Positions 51,693-60,130 of a DNA stretch of 64,000 bases are shown here, one piece after another. This DNA is from Streptomyces sp. 378 (GTDB lineage: Bacteria; Actinomycetota; Actinomycetes; Streptomycetales; Streptomycetaceae), in contig NZ_JASKMS010000009.1 of NCBI RefSeq assembly GCF_030124145.1, positions 212,156 through 276,155 on the forward strand. Direction: 5' to 3'. How positions within the stretch are numbered: the stretch's first letter is position 1; each line of letters begins with the position of its first letter. A program made the position numbers and the translations under genes. The notes beneath the pieces were generated by a model that made no database searches, was not told where the DNA came from, and saw only the letters and a program-made list of their open reading frames with translations.

Positions 51693-51725
51693 CCTCGCAA
51701 CCCGAAGAGTGAACGATCACTTTTT
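51670..51725. promoter_or_regulatory. Pair of inverted LacI operators
   Basis: AAAAAGTGATCGTTCACT (51670-51687) and its exact reverse complement AGTGAACGATCACTTTTT (51708-51725) are 20 bp apart. Each contains the near-perfect dyad AGTGAWCGWTCACT with central CG; dyad centres are 34 bp apart. The first copy fills the spacer of the importer promoter. Confidence 0.8.
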
Positions 51726-51794
51726 GGTCACGCGGGGCCCGGGACGGGCCCGCACCACTGTGTTTTCGATGCCGCCGCTCAAGGGAGCAGTGCC

Positions 51795-52715
51795 GTGAGC
51801 TCCATCAACGAACTACGCCGGCTGCGCGGGTCCCAACGGGGCGCGCGACAGCAGAACAAGGCGGCGTTCTTCTTCCTACTGCCCTGGTTCGCCGGGCTCT
51901 TCGGGATCACGCTCGGCCCGATGCTGGCCTCGCTGTACCTCAGCTTCACCAAGTACAACCTGCTGCAGCCGCCGCAGTTCAGCGGACTGGACAACTGGAC
52001 GCGGATGCTCCACGACGAGCGGCTGCACAAGTCGCTCGGGGTGACCTTCAGCTACGTCCTGGTCTCCGTTCCGTTGCAGCTGGCGCTGGCTCTGGGACTC
52101 GCCCTGCTGCTGGACAGGGGAGTGCGGGGCCTTGCCTTCTACCGCTCCGTGTTCTACCTGCCGTCGCTCATCGGCGGCAGCGTGGCGATCGCCGTGCTGT
52201 GGCGCGCGATGTTCGGGACCAACGGCCTCGTCAACGATGCCCTGGCCCTGGTCGGTGTCCAGGGGCAGGGCTGGATCTCGGAACCGGGAACGGCGCTGTC
52301 GACTCTCATCGTCCTGAACGTCTGGACGTTCGGCTCACCCATGGTGATCTTCCTCGCCGGACTGCGGCAGATTCCGGTCTCTCTCTACGAGGCGGCCTCC
52401 GTCGACGGCGCCAAGCGCTGGCGCCAGTTCCGCAGCATCACCATTCCGCTGCTGACACCCATCATCTTCTTCAACCTGGTGTTGCAGATCATCCACGCCT
52501 TCCAGACGTTCACCCAGGCCTTCGTGGTCTCCGGTGGCACCGGGGGCCCCGCCGACTCCACCCTCTTCTACTCGCTGTACCTGTACCAGCGCGGGTTCGG
52601 CCACTTCGACATGGGGTACGCGTCCGCGCTCGCGTGGGTCCTGCTCCTCATCGTCGCGGTCTTCACCGCCGTCAACTTCTGGGCCTCAAAGTACTGGGTG
52701 TTTTACGATGACTGA
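51795..52715 (+). CDS. ABC sugar transporter permease 1 (MalF-like)
   Basis: A 306-residue inner-membrane permease of the carbohydrate uptake-1 family with six hydrophobic segments, beginning FFFLLPWFAGLFGITLGPMLASLYLSF. The cytoplasmic EAA loop that touches the ATPase reads YEAASVDGAKRWRQFRSITIPLLTP (residues ~198-222). GTG at 51795 was chosen because GGGAG lies about 8 nt upstream and the polar leader SSINELRRLRGSQRGARQQNKA is typical; the frame stays open upstream through the operator region. It is the first gene of the importer operon and overlaps the next permease by 8 bp. No ATPase gene is present locally; such systems usually share MsiK encoded elsewhere. Confidence 0.95.
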   Translation: MSSINELRRLRGSQRGARQQNKAAFFFLLPWFAGLFGITLGPMLASLYLSFTKYNLLQPPQFSGLDNWTRMLHDERLHKSLGVTFSYVLVSVPLQLALALGLALLLDRGVRGLAFYRSVFYLPSLIGGSVAIAVLWRAMFGTNGLVNDALALVGVQGQGWISEPGTALSTLIVLNVWTFGSPMVIFLAGLRQIPVSLYEAASVDGAKRWRQFRSITIPLLTPIIFFNLVLQIIHAFQTFTQAFVVSGGTGGPADSTLFYSLYLYQRGFGHFDMGYASALAWVLLLIVAVFTAVNFWASKYWVFYDD

Positions 52716-53604
52716 CCGCGCCGTAGCCGTACCCCGCCCGCTGCCCGTCGACCGCCCTCAGTCGATACGCCGGGTCAGGCGCGCGGTGCGCGCTCCCCTC
52801 AAGCACTGCCTGCTGGCTCTCTGCGCTCTGACGATGCTGTATCCCATCCTGTGGATGGTGGTCAGCTCGCTGCGTCCCAACAACCAGATCTTCCGCAGCG
52901 CGGGACTGGCCCTGACGCACGCGCGCCTCGAGAACTACGCCAACGGCTGGAGCGCCTTCGCCCAACCCTTCAGCCACTACATGATCAACTCGCTGATCGT
53001 CGTGATCGGCGCGATCCTCGGCAACCTCCTCGCCTGCTCCCTGGCCGCCTACGCGTTCGCCAGGCTCGAATTCCGGGCGAAGCGCGTGTGGTTCGCCATC
53101 ATGCTCGTCACCATCATGCTGCCGATCCACGTGATCATCGTGCCGCAGTACGTCCTGTTCTCCGAACTCGGCTGGGTCAACACGTTCCTGCCCCTCATCG
53201 TGCCGAAGTTCCTGGCGACCGACGCCTTCTTCATCTTCCTGATGGTGCAGTTCATCCGTGGGATCCCGCGCGAGATCGACGAGGCCGCACGGATCGACGG
53301 CGCCGGACACGCGCGGATCTTCTTCCACGTCATCCTGCCGCTGATGGTCCCGGCCCTGGCGACCACCGCGATCTTCACCTTCATCTGGACCTGGAACGAC
53401 TTCTACACCCAGCTGATCTACCTCACCGACCCGGTGATGTACACCACGCCCCTCGCGCTGCGCGCCTTCGTCGACCAGCAGACCGCGACGGACTGGGGCT
53501 CGGTGTTCGCCATGAGCGTGGTCTCGCTCGTTCCCGTCTTCCTCGTCTTCCTCGCCGGGCAGCGCTTCCTGCTGCGCGGCATCGCGACCACCGGCGGCAA
53601 GTGA
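52708..53604 (+). CDS. ABC sugar transporter permease 2 (MalG-like)
   Basis: A 298-residue permease starting at an ATG inside the end of the previous gene (8-bp overlap, translational coupling). Six hydrophobic segments, the first LLALCALTMLYPILWMVVSSL; EAA loop IDEAARIDGAGHARIFFHVILPL near residues 190-212; the C-terminus ends in the usual GQRFLLRGIATTGGK. With permease 1 it forms the heterodimeric channel for the sugar bound by the downstream lipoprotein. Confidence 0.95.
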   Translation: MTDRAVAVPRPLPVDRPQSIRRVRRAVRAPLKHCLLALCALTMLYPILWMVVSSLRPNNQIFRSAGLALTHARLENYANGWSAFAQPFSHYMINSLIVVIGAILGNLLACSLAAYAFARLEFRAKRVWFAIMLVTIMLPIHVIIVPQYVLFSELGWVNTFLPLIVPKFLATDAFFIFLMVQFIRGIPREIDEAARIDGAGHARIFFHVILPLMVPALATTAIFTFIWTWNDFYTQLIYLTDPVMYTTPLALRAFVDQQTATDWGSVFAMSVVSLVPVFLVFLAGQRFLLRGIATTGGK

Positions 53605-53706
53605 CCGCGGGGGCTACTGCCGGACCGCGGCGGCGAACGAGTCATGACCGCTCGGGCGCTTCGCAGCCACCCACCCGATCCACCCCTCAGGCACAGGAGA
53701 AAGCAC

Positions 53707-55011
53707 ATGAATGCCAGCCCCTTCAGACGCGTCGCCGTCGGAGCCGTCGTCTCTTGCTCGCTCGTACTGACCGCCTGCTCCGGCGGCAGCACCGGCGCCG
53801 CTCCCGAGCTCGGCGACAAGCCGGTCACCATCCGCGCCACCTGGTGGGGAGCGGACGCCCGCGCTCAGCTCACCAACGAGGTCATCGCGGCGTTCGAGAA
53901 GAAGTACCCCAACATCAAGGTCAAGGGAGAGTACAAGGACTGGGCCGGATACTGGGACGCGCTCGCCACGACGACCGCGGCCAAGGACTCCCCCGACGTC
54001 ATCCAGATGGATGAGCTCTACCTCGCCTCGTACGCCGGCCGCGGAGCGCTCTACGACCTCGGCAAGGCCGAGAAGATCGTCAAAACCTCGCAGTTCGACG
54101 ACCAGGCCCTGGCCACCGGGCAGGTCGACGGCACGCAGTACGCGCTTCCCGTCGGCATCGGCGTCATGTCCGTCGCCGTGAACACCGACCTGTTCAAGAA
54201 GTACGGCGTGAAGCTCCCCGACGACAAGACGTGGACGTGGGAGGACTACGCCAGGATCGGCAAGGAGCTGACGGACAAGAGCGGCGGCAAGATCCACGGT
54301 GTGGCCGGCGCCCCCGGGTTCGACGCCGGAAGTCTCAAGTACTGGGCTCGCCAGCAGGGCAACGAACTCTTCGGCAAGGACGGGAACGTCTCGCTGAAGG
54401 CCGAGTCGCTCGCCGGTATGTGGAAGTACGGTCTGAGCCTGATCTCCTCCGGGGCCAGCGTCAAGGCCTCGACGATGGTCGAGGACCAGACCGCCGGTAT
54501 CACGGCCGGCAGTTTCGCCACCGGCAAGGCGGCCATGATGGGGGCCTACAACACCCAGATCACCGCGCTGCAGGAGGCGACCGGCGCCAAGCTCAAGCTG
54601 CTGCGGCTGCCCCGCGTCGGCGACACCAAGGCGAACTTCTTCAAGCCCTCGATGTACTGGGCGGTCTCCGGCCAGAGCGAGCACCCGGCCGAGGCCGCCG
54701 CGTTCGTCAACTTCGTGCTCAACGACGCGAAGGCCGCCGACATCCTCAAGACGGAGCGCGGGATCCCCGCGAACAAGGAGATGCTCAAGCACCTCGAGGG
54801 GGGTCTGACCGGGCCCGACAAGGCGGCAGCCGACTACATGAACACGGTGACACCGGGTGAGTCGCCGGTCGTGACCCCCAACGGCGGAAGCGGCGTCGAG
54901 CCGCAGCTGCAGCGCTACAGCCAGGAGGTCTACTTCAAGAAGACCTCGCCGGAAGCCGCCGCGAAGGCCTTCATCAAGGAGCTCCAGAGCGAGATCGACG
55001 CGGCCAAGTGA
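53707..55011 (+). CDS. Extracellular sugar-binding lipoprotein of the ABC importer
   Basis: A 434-residue family 1 solute-binding protein. The signal peptide ends in the lipobox LTAC (Cys ~24), so it is anchored outside the membrane. Motifs of the family: TIRATWWGADARAQ, EKKYPNIKVKGEY, YALPVGIGVMSVAVNTDLFKKYG, TWTWEDYARIGKELT and AAMMGAYNTQITAL. AGGAGA lies 8 nt before the ATG at 53707; upstream in-frame ATG 53644 would hide the signal peptide. It is the third gene of the operon, 102 bp after permease 2. The ligand cannot be named from sequence; neighbours suggest an oligosaccharide from a degraded polymer. Confidence 0.95.
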   Translation: MNASPFRRVAVGAVVSCSLVLTACSGGSTGAAPELGDKPVTIRATWWGADARAQLTNEVIAAFEKKYPNIKVKGEYKDWAGYWDALATTTAAKDSPDVIQMDELYLASYAGRGALYDLGKAEKIVKTSQFDDQALATGQVDGTQYALPVGIGVMSVAVNTDLFKKYGVKLPDDKTWTWEDYARIGKELTDKSGGKIHGVAGAPGFDAGSLKYWARQQGNELFGKDGNVSLKAESLAGMWKYGLSLISSGASVKASTMVEDQTAGITAGSFATGKAAMMGAYNTQITALQEATGAKLKLLRLPRVGDTKANFFKPSMYWAVSGQSEHPAEAAAFVNFVLNDAKAADILKTERGIPANKEMLKHLEGGLTGPDKAAADYMNTVTPGESPVVTPNGGSGVEPQLQRYSQEVYFKKTSPEAAAKAFIKELQSEIDAAK

Positions 55012-55017
55012 CCCCCT

Positions 55018-55055
55018 CCCCGGGGGCCGTCGTCGCCGCCCCACGGCCCCCGGGG
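55018..55055 (+). terminator. Strong intercistronic hairpin after the binding-protein gene
   Basis: CCCCGGGGGCCGT (55018-55030) pairs perfectly with ACGGCCCCCGGGG (55043-55055), 12-nt loop. It starts 6 bp after the stop. It may end part of the transcripts or protect the binding-protein mRNA, lowering expression of the two downstream genes. Confidence 0.7.
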
Positions 55056-55101
55056 TGAGCCCCGCACAGAGCGGGTCGGATCCAGAAGAGAGAAACCACC
55101 C

Positions 55102-56217
55102 ATGCCCAGCTCCCGGCCGCCGTACAGCGTGGCCATCATCGGCACCGGCGGTATCGCCCACGCCCATGCCGAAGCCCTCACCCACCTCTCCGAACGCGCC
55201 CGCCTGGTCGCCGTCGCCGATGTCGACCCCACACGCGCCGCCGAGTTCGCCGACCGGTTCTCCGTGCCACACGTGTTCGGCGACCCGCAGGCCCTGCTGG
55301 AGAGCGAGCAGCTCGACCTCGTCCACATCTGCACCCCACCGCAGACCCACGCGCCCCTGGCCTCCCTCGCGATGCGGGCCGGCGTCACCGCACTGGTGGA
55401 GAAGCCGACGGCGCTGAGCCTGCGCGAGATGGACGAACTGGCCGCGGTACAGGAGCAGACCGGCTCCAGGGTCCTGACCGTCTTCCAGCACCGCTACGGC
55501 GCGGCAGCCGTACGCCTGCGCCGGCTGGCCACGGCCGGTGCGCTGGGACGGCCGCTGGTCGCCACGTGCGAGACCCTGTGGTACCGGCCCGACGAGTACT
55601 TCGACGTGCCGTGGCGGGGACGCTGGGACGTCGAGGGAGGCGGCCCCACCATGGGGCACGGCATCCACCAGTTCGACCTGATGCTGTCGGTCCTCGGACC
55701 GTGGTCCCAGATCACCGCGCTCGCTGACCGCCAGGCCCGGCCCACGGACACCGAGGACGTCTCGGTGGCCGCCGTCCGGTTCGACAACGGAGCCCTCGCC
55801 ACGGTGGTCAACTCCCTGCTGTCCCCCCGGGAGACCTCGCGCCTGCGCTTCGACTTCGAGTACGCCACGGTCGAACTCGAGCACCTCTACGGCTACCGCG
55901 AAGAGCACTGGAGGTTCACGCCGGCCCCCGGCCACGAGGAGCTCGCGGATCGGTGGGCCGACGCCGGCGAGCCGGACCTCACCAGCGGCCACAGGCTCCA
56001 GATCGAGGCCGTGTTCGACGCATGGGAGACCGGTCAGGAACCCGGTGTCTCCCTGTCGGACGCGCGCCGCACCCTGGAGTTCGCGGCGGCGACGTACGCC
56101 TCGGCGTTCCGCGGAGTACGCGTCGCGGCAGGGCAACTGGCCGGCGACGACCCGTTCACGCTCAGCATGGACGGCGGCGCCGTGCCGTGGGATCGGGTCA
56201 AGGAGGCCCTGGTATGA
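55102..56217 (+). CDS. Gfo/Idh/MocA-family NAD(P)-dependent oxidoreductase
   Basis: A 371-residue cytoplasmic dehydrogenase. The Rossmann loop reads VAIIGTGGIAHAHAEAL (residues ~9-25), the strand-end acid is VADVDP, and the conserved EKP of the family appears in ALVEKPTALS (~98-107). In the C-terminal domain, GGGPTMGHGIHQFDLML carries the His/Asp expected at the active site. AGAGAG lies upstream of the ATG. It follows the importer genes on the same strand and overlaps the next gene by ATGA, so the two form a translationally coupled pair. Enzymes of this family oxidise or reduce sugars, inositols or uronates; the substrate is unknown. Confidence 0.94.
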   Translation: MPSSRPPYSVAIIGTGGIAHAHAEALTHLSERARLVAVADVDPTRAAEFADRFSVPHVFGDPQALLESEQLDLVHICTPPQTHAPLASLAMRAGVTALVEKPTALSLREMDELAAVQEQTGSRVLTVFQHRYGAAAVRLRRLATAGALGRPLVATCETLWYRPDEYFDVPWRGRWDVEGGGPTMGHGIHQFDLMLSVLGPWSQITALADRQARPTDTEDVSVAAVRFDNGALATVVNSLLSPRETSRLRFDFEYATVELEHLYGYREEHWRFTPAPGHEELADRWADAGEPDLTSGHRLQIEAVFDAWETGQEPGVSLSDARRTLEFAAATYASAFRGVRVAAGQLAGDDPFTLSMDGGAVPWDRVKEALV

Positions 56218-57191
56218 ACACTCTCGACATCCGCCACGACCTCGGCACCTCGGTCACGGTCCGCGACGGCGGCACCGAGCTGTTCCGCTACGTGTACCAG
56301 CCGGACACCGTCCAGCTGGAATCGCCCAAGCCCTACCTCCATCCCCTGCGCACCCGGGCCGGCAAGGTGGTCAGCCTGTTCCGTCCCCACGACCACGTGT
56401 GGCACAAGGGCATCGCCTGGTCCCTGCCCCACGTCGGCGAGGAGAACTTCTGGGGCGGCCCCACGTACATCCACGGGCGCTTCTACGTCCAGCTGGAGAA
56501 CAACGGAACCCAGGCGCACCAACGGGTCGTCGCCCTGGACAGGGCCGACGGAACGGCGACGTTCGCGCACGACCTGGACTGGACCACCCAGTCCGGCGCG
56601 CTGTTCTTCACCGAGCGCAGGACGCTGCGAGCGAGTCTGATCTCCCCGCACGCCTGGGCGCTGACGTTCGAGACGCGGATGACGAACGTCTCCGGAACGG
56701 ACGTCGCCATGGGGTCGCCGACCACCAAGGGACGGGAGAACGCCGGTTACGGCGGCCTGTTCTGGCGGGGCCCGCGCTCGTTCACCGGCGGACAGTTCGT
56801 GACGGAGGTCGGCCTGGGGGGCGACGAGGTCCGTGGGCGGCGCATGGAGTGGATGGGTTTCTCGGGCCGCCACGACGGGACGGACGCGCAGTCGCTCGTG
56901 CTCATGGTCGACGACGCGGCCAACCCGAGTCACCCGCCGCAGTGGTTCGCCCGGACCGAGGAGTTCGCCTGCCTCAATCCGGCACCGTTCTTCAGCGAGG
57001 AGCTGACCATCGAGGACGGCGAGACCGTGCGCTTCCGTTACGGCGTCGGGATCGCCGACGCCGACGCGGACGCGGCTCCCGCCCTCGCGGACGCGGTGCG
57101 CCGGGCGCTCACACGGTCGGATGCGTCCGCGTGTGCCGGAGAAGTCGCTTCGGGCGGCTTCGCGGCGGACCGAGCCGACCCCGCCCACTGA
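56214..57191 (+). CDS. PmoA-family protein (DUF6807)
   Basis: A 325-residue cytoplasmic protein. Typical features are an N-terminal beta-sheet region, the conserved HDHVWHKGIAWSLP (residues ~61-74), FWGGPTY, and a later SPTTKGRENAGYGGLFWRGPR segment. The ATG overlaps the upstream stop in ATGA. Proteins of this family sit in sugar-catabolic operons next to Gfo/Idh/MocA oxidoreductases and LacI regulators; His-rich motifs suggest a metal- or sugar-binding enzyme, but no reaction is established to my knowledge. The last ~40 residues are Asp/Ala-rich and probably disordered. Confidence 0.88.
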   Translation: MNTLDIRHDLGTSVTVRDGGTELFRYVYQPDTVQLESPKPYLHPLRTRAGKVVSLFRPHDHVWHKGIAWSLPHVGEENFWGGPTYIHGRFYVQLENNGTQAHQRVVALDRADGTATFAHDLDWTTQSGALFFTERRTLRASLISPHAWALTFETRMTNVSGTDVAMGSPTTKGRENAGYGGLFWRGPRSFTGGQFVTEVGLGGDEVRGRRMEWMGFSGRHDGTDAQSLVLMVDDAANPSHPPQWFARTEEFACLNPAPFFSEELTIEDGETVRFRYGVGIADADADAAPALADAVRRALTRSDASACAGEVASGGFAADRADPAH

Positions 57192-57242
57192 GTAAGCCCT
57201 CTGCGTGCACTCCCGCTCACCAGGACGCGCACGCCTTCCCCG

Positions 57243-57280
57243 ACATCTGCGTCTGCTGCGATCGCGGCAGACGCAGATGT
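57243..57280. terminator. Terminator-like hairpin after the sugar operon
   Basis: ACATCTGCGTCTGC (57243-57256) pairs perfectly with GCAGACGCAGATGT (57267-57280). The 10-nt loop TGCGATCGCG is itself palindromic. It lies between the convergent PmoA gene (+) and the broken lipoprotein gene (-). Confidence 0.7.
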
Positions 57281-57368
57281 CTGCGAAGGGCCATCGACGA
57301 ACCCCACCGACAAGGCCGAGTAGGGAAACCGGTTGACGTCGTCGAGATACCGCCGTCATGGCCGTCAC

Positions 57369-58256
57369 TCAGCAACTCGCCCGCATCCCGGGGGAGTATC
57401 TCGCCTCCTGCCGCCGGTCAGCCGACGCATCGAAGGATGGAGATCCTCTCTGGGATCCACCGTCGGTGGAGGTCCTGGACCTGGACTGGGCGCCGTTCCT
57501 GCTCGAACGGGTCTGCGGGCTGGGAGGGTTCGATGACGTCCATCCCGGGTCGGCATAGGCGTGGCCGGACTGTCGCATGCAGTGCTCCCAGGCCGCCACA
57601 GCCTCGGTGAACCGCCTGTCCTTCAGCAAATCGGACACGTACAGCGGCCGCAGGTTGGCGGCGACCGCGTCGGCGCGGGACCACGTCCGCAGCTCTCCGT
57701 ACAGCTTCGTCTGGGCCTCGGCCAGGCAGCCGCCCACCCGCTTGCGGATCGTCCCACCGCCCGGGACGTCGACCGAGAGCAGCTTCGCGTCTCGGCCGCC
57801 GTCGAGCGCGGTGTCGAACGCGGTGTCGAACGCGGCGCGCCGGGATGCGGCAAGCTGCGCGCGGTAGCGGAGGTTGGGGTCCTCCCGTCGGGCGCGGTCG
57901 GTCTTCTCCCGGATGCGGCTGCCGTAGCCGTGCTCGCGCGCCCACGCCACGTCGTCCTGGACGTAGCCGACGGGCCGCGCCTCTTCCACCGTGAGCCGCT
58001 CACGCTGCCCGAAGCGGAAACCGTGGCCCTTCATACACAGCTGGACCAGGCGTTGTTCGGCGTCCGACAGCCGGGTCTCCTCGACGTACGTGAGTTACCG
58101 GAGCTCCGTCGAGCGTGCTGCCGCCGTGGCGCGGCCCGCACCTCTCCCGTCCCTGTCCTGGGTGCATCCGCTCGCCACGGCCGTGATGACGGCCGTGAGC
58201 GCGCAGGCCGCGGCGTGCGCACGTCGCCTGTGGTGCTGTTCCCATCGCCTCGACAC
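57369..58256 (-). pseudogene. Lipoprotein gene interrupted by an in-frame stop codon
   Basis: Read from GTG at 58256 (GGGGAG ribosome site 5-6 nt upstream) the frame encodes a lipoprotein signal: Arg-rich start, hydrophobic AAACALTAVITAV, lipobox VASGC. It hits TAA at 58097-58095 (codon 54). The same frame continues directly as YVEETRLSDAEQRLVQLCMKGHGF and then ~220 residues of a typical Streptomyces secreted hypothetical protein, with conserved-looking Cys (QLCMKGHGF, WEHCMRQSGHAYADPG). No ATG, GTG or TTG lies between the stop and the Met of CMKGHGF, which is inside the domain. A single base change or sequencing error in one codon would explain it. The C-terminal ~50 residues are Ser/Arg-rich and may be out of their original frame as well. 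Function unknown. Confidence 0.65.
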
Positions 58257-58314
58257 GTTTCTCCCCCGAGGTCCGGTGTGATGACAGCTTTCGGGGAGTG
58301 TGAGCGCGCGGGAA

Positions 58315-58330
58315 CCTGCAACTTTGCAGG
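58315..58330. promoter_or_regulatory. 16-bp palindrome, possible operator
   Basis: CCTGCAACTTTGCAGG: 7-bp arms around a 2-bp centre, about 60 bp upstream of the broken lipoprotein gene. It could be a protein-binding site or a small hairpin. Confidence 0.35.
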
Positions 58331-58490
58331 GCGTTCGCCTGAGCAGGGCATGTCGCGCCGCACCGTCTGGGACGCACTGCGATCGACGGCGACGCCGGAC
58401 GGGCACGCGGGCCGCGTTGAGCGGTTCGCCGGCCCGGCCCCCAGTGCCGCAGGGAACGGGCTCCGTGTCGTGTAGCCGGCTGTGATCGAG

Positions 58491-58533
58491 TGTCGCGCCC
58501 GCGGCCGACGGATCGTCGACCGCGGGCGCGACA
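58491..58533 (-). terminator. Terminator after the ALF-repeat gene
   Basis: TGTCGCGCCCGCGG (58491-58504) pairs perfectly with CCGCGGGCGCGACA (58520-58533), and the loop adds a further 4-bp CGAC/GTCG stem. It lies about 100 bp beyond the stop of the - strand ALF-repeat gene. Confidence 0.75.
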
Positions 58534-58635
58534 AGGCAGCCGGTCAGCCGGAGGACGGGCCTCGGGATCACGTCAAGGCTCCCCACGTGGAAGGGGGCCC
58601 TCCGGCTCGTGAACGACGGTGAACTGCCCTGACGC

Positions 58636-59232
58636 TCAGCCGTCCACCTCGTACCGCCCGACCTCCAGGAAGTACCGCAGTTCCTCCGGAGTGCCGTCGA
58701 TGGCGTCCTCCGCCGCGGCGCGCAGCGCGTCGCTGATGGCCGGGTCGGCGAGGATGCGGGCGATGGCGACGCGGTCGTCCTCGGCCTGGGCGAGGCGGTA
58801 GCCGGTCTCCAGGAAGGCGCGCAGGGCTTCCGGGGTGTTGGTGTCGAGGGCCTTGCCGGCTTCGCGCTTGACGCCTCGGCCGGAGTCCGGGTCGGCGAGG
58901 ATGCGGGCGATGGCGACGCCGTCGTCCTCGGCCTGGGCGAGGCGGTAGCCGGTCTTCAGGAACTCCCGCATGTCCTCCACGGTGCCGTCGAGCGCCTCGT
59001 TGGCTTCGCGGGTGACGCCGCGACCGGAGTCCGGGTCGGCCAGGATGCGCAGGATCGCGATCCGGAGGTCGTCCTCCGACATCTCGTCCACCGGCGTGCC
59101 GTCCGCAGGCGATGCCGCTGCCGCCGTGGTGGTGCCGGGAGCCGTGCCGGCGGCGAACGCCGGGGTGGCGAGCAGGAGGGCCGGGGTCAGGGCGCCGGCG
59201 GCCACGAACAGGGCACCGCGAGTGAGTCTCAT
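58636..59232 (-). CDS. Secreted ALF-repeat protein
   Basis: A 198-residue exported protein. Signal peptide MRLTRGALFVAAGALTPALLLATPAFA, then a short Ala/Thr linker and three helical repeats of about 48 residues. Each has the pattern AIxRILADPDSGRGVxREAxxAL...xFLxTGYRLAQAEDD; the third repeat has diverged (AISDALRAAAEDAIDGTPEELRYFL). GAAGG stands 9 nt before ATG 59232; longer in-frame starts would put the signal peptide inside. ALF-repeat proteins are common in Streptomyces, of unknown function, possibly protein-binding at the cell surface. A terminator separates it from the upstream M23 gene, so it has its own promoter in 59233-59332. Confidence 0.88.
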   Translation of the reverse strand: MRLTRGALFVAAGALTPALLLATPAFAAGTAPGTTTAAAASPADGTPVDEMSEDDLRIAILRILADPDSGRGVTREANEALDGTVEDMREFLKTGYRLAQAEDDGVAIARILADPDSGRGVKREAGKALDTNTPEALRAFLETGYRLAQAEDDRVAIARILADPAISDALRAAAEDAIDGTPEELRYFLEVGRYEVDG

Positions 59233-59332
59233 GTGTGAAACCTTCCTCCAAGTCATGTAAATCGAGATCATGTTCGCATGCATGGACCGGGAAGGCGGAG
59301 CATTTCCGGCGGTGCGGGGTTGCCACGAACCG

Positions 59333-59369
59333 TCGGCGGCCCGCCGGGTGTTGACCGGCGGGCCGCCGA
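59333..59369 (-). terminator. Terminator after the M23 peptidase gene
   Basis: A perfect 15-bp stem, TCGGCGGCCCGCCGG (59333-59347) with CCGGCGGGCCGCCGA (59355-59369), loop GTGTTGA. It begins 27 bp past the stop codon of the - strand peptidase gene. Confidence 0.85.
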
Positions 59370-59395
59370 AGTGGCCGAACTCTTCCGCAACCACG

Positions 59396-60010
59396 TCAGC
59401 AGTTCTTGCTGACGACGTCCCTCCACGTGTTCCCCGTCCCCGTGTACTTCTTGCCGTTGAAGTGCACGGGCTTGCGGTCGGCCTCCGTCGGGACGCCGTT
59501 CGTCTTGTAGCGCTGCTCGTAATGCAGGTGCGCCCAGTCGCCGCTGTTCCCGCCGGTGGCGCCGATGCGGCCGATCTTCGTTTTCGCGGTGACCTGGTCG
59601 CCTTTCTGCACGTACCTGTCGTGCTTGTCCTTGAGGTGGTAGTACGCCGTGTACCAGCCGCTGCCGTGCTCGATGACGATGACGTTGCCGGCGCCCCGGT
59701 CCCAGAAGGTGCGGGCCACCTTGCCCTTGTAGCCCGGGTACACCGCCTTGCCCGACGAGCCCGTGTTGCCCTTCACCACGATGTCCAGCGCCGGGTCGTG
59801 GCCGCTGCCGTAGGCGTCGAGTCGCCAGTGGGTGTCGCAGGCGAACGGCATCTGGAACTTCGGCTTGGCAGCCGGGACCACGTCGATCCGGGCCGAGACC
59901 GGTGCCGCTGTGGCGGTGCCGGCGGACTCGAGGCCGAACGCGAGGGCGAGCGCGCCGGCCGCGAGCCCCACGGCCGCCTTGCGGCGCCGGACCGGGTGTG
60001 AAGTGTTCAT
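59396..60010 (-). CDS. Secreted M23-family metallopeptidase (cell-wall endopeptidase-like)
   Basis: A 204-residue exported protein. Signal peptide with RRRK start and hydrophobic AAVGLAAGALALAFGL, cleavage near ATAAP. The M23 zinc site is visible: HxxxD in SGHDPALDIV (residues ~69-78) and HxH in WAHLHYEQ (~163-170); the intervening GWYTAYYHLKDKHDRYVQKGDQVTAKTKIGRIGATGGNSG is the typical core. GGGGAG precedes the ATG by 6 nt. The family cuts peptide crossbridges in peptidoglycan. It lies 120 bp downstream of the kinase gene on the same strand and could be cotranscribed with it. Confidence 0.92.
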   Translation of the reverse strand: MNTSHPVRRRKAAVGLAAGALALAFGLESAGTATAAPVSARIDVVPAAKPKFQMPFACDTHWRLDAYGSGHDPALDIVVKGNTGSSGKAVYPGYKGKVARTFWDRGAGNVIVIEHGSGWYTAYYHLKDKHDRYVQKGDQVTAKTKIGRIGATGGNSGDWAHLHYEQRYKTNGVPTEADRKPVHFNGKKYTGTGNTWRDVVSKNC

Positions 60011-60130
60011 CTGTGTCTCCCCGTTGTCGTGCTTGTGTCGCTCTTGGCGCTGGACGCGTCAAGCATTCGGCCGCAGCCGCGAAAGCGGTACCTCGAACGT
60101 TGCGGGGCGACCGCCCTGACGGCTCTCGGT

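Larger units (their letters stand above)
58257..58635. other. Intergenic stretch with a palindrome and a terminator
   Basis: No credible gene. It contains a 16-bp palindrome at 58315-58330 and the strong hairpin at 58491-58533, both listed separately. Confidence 0.5.

Noticed and set aside
53614..56136. 840-codon open frame on the - strand
   Set aside because: Antisense shadow of the binding-protein and oxidoreductase genes, which have signal peptide, motifs and ribosome sites.
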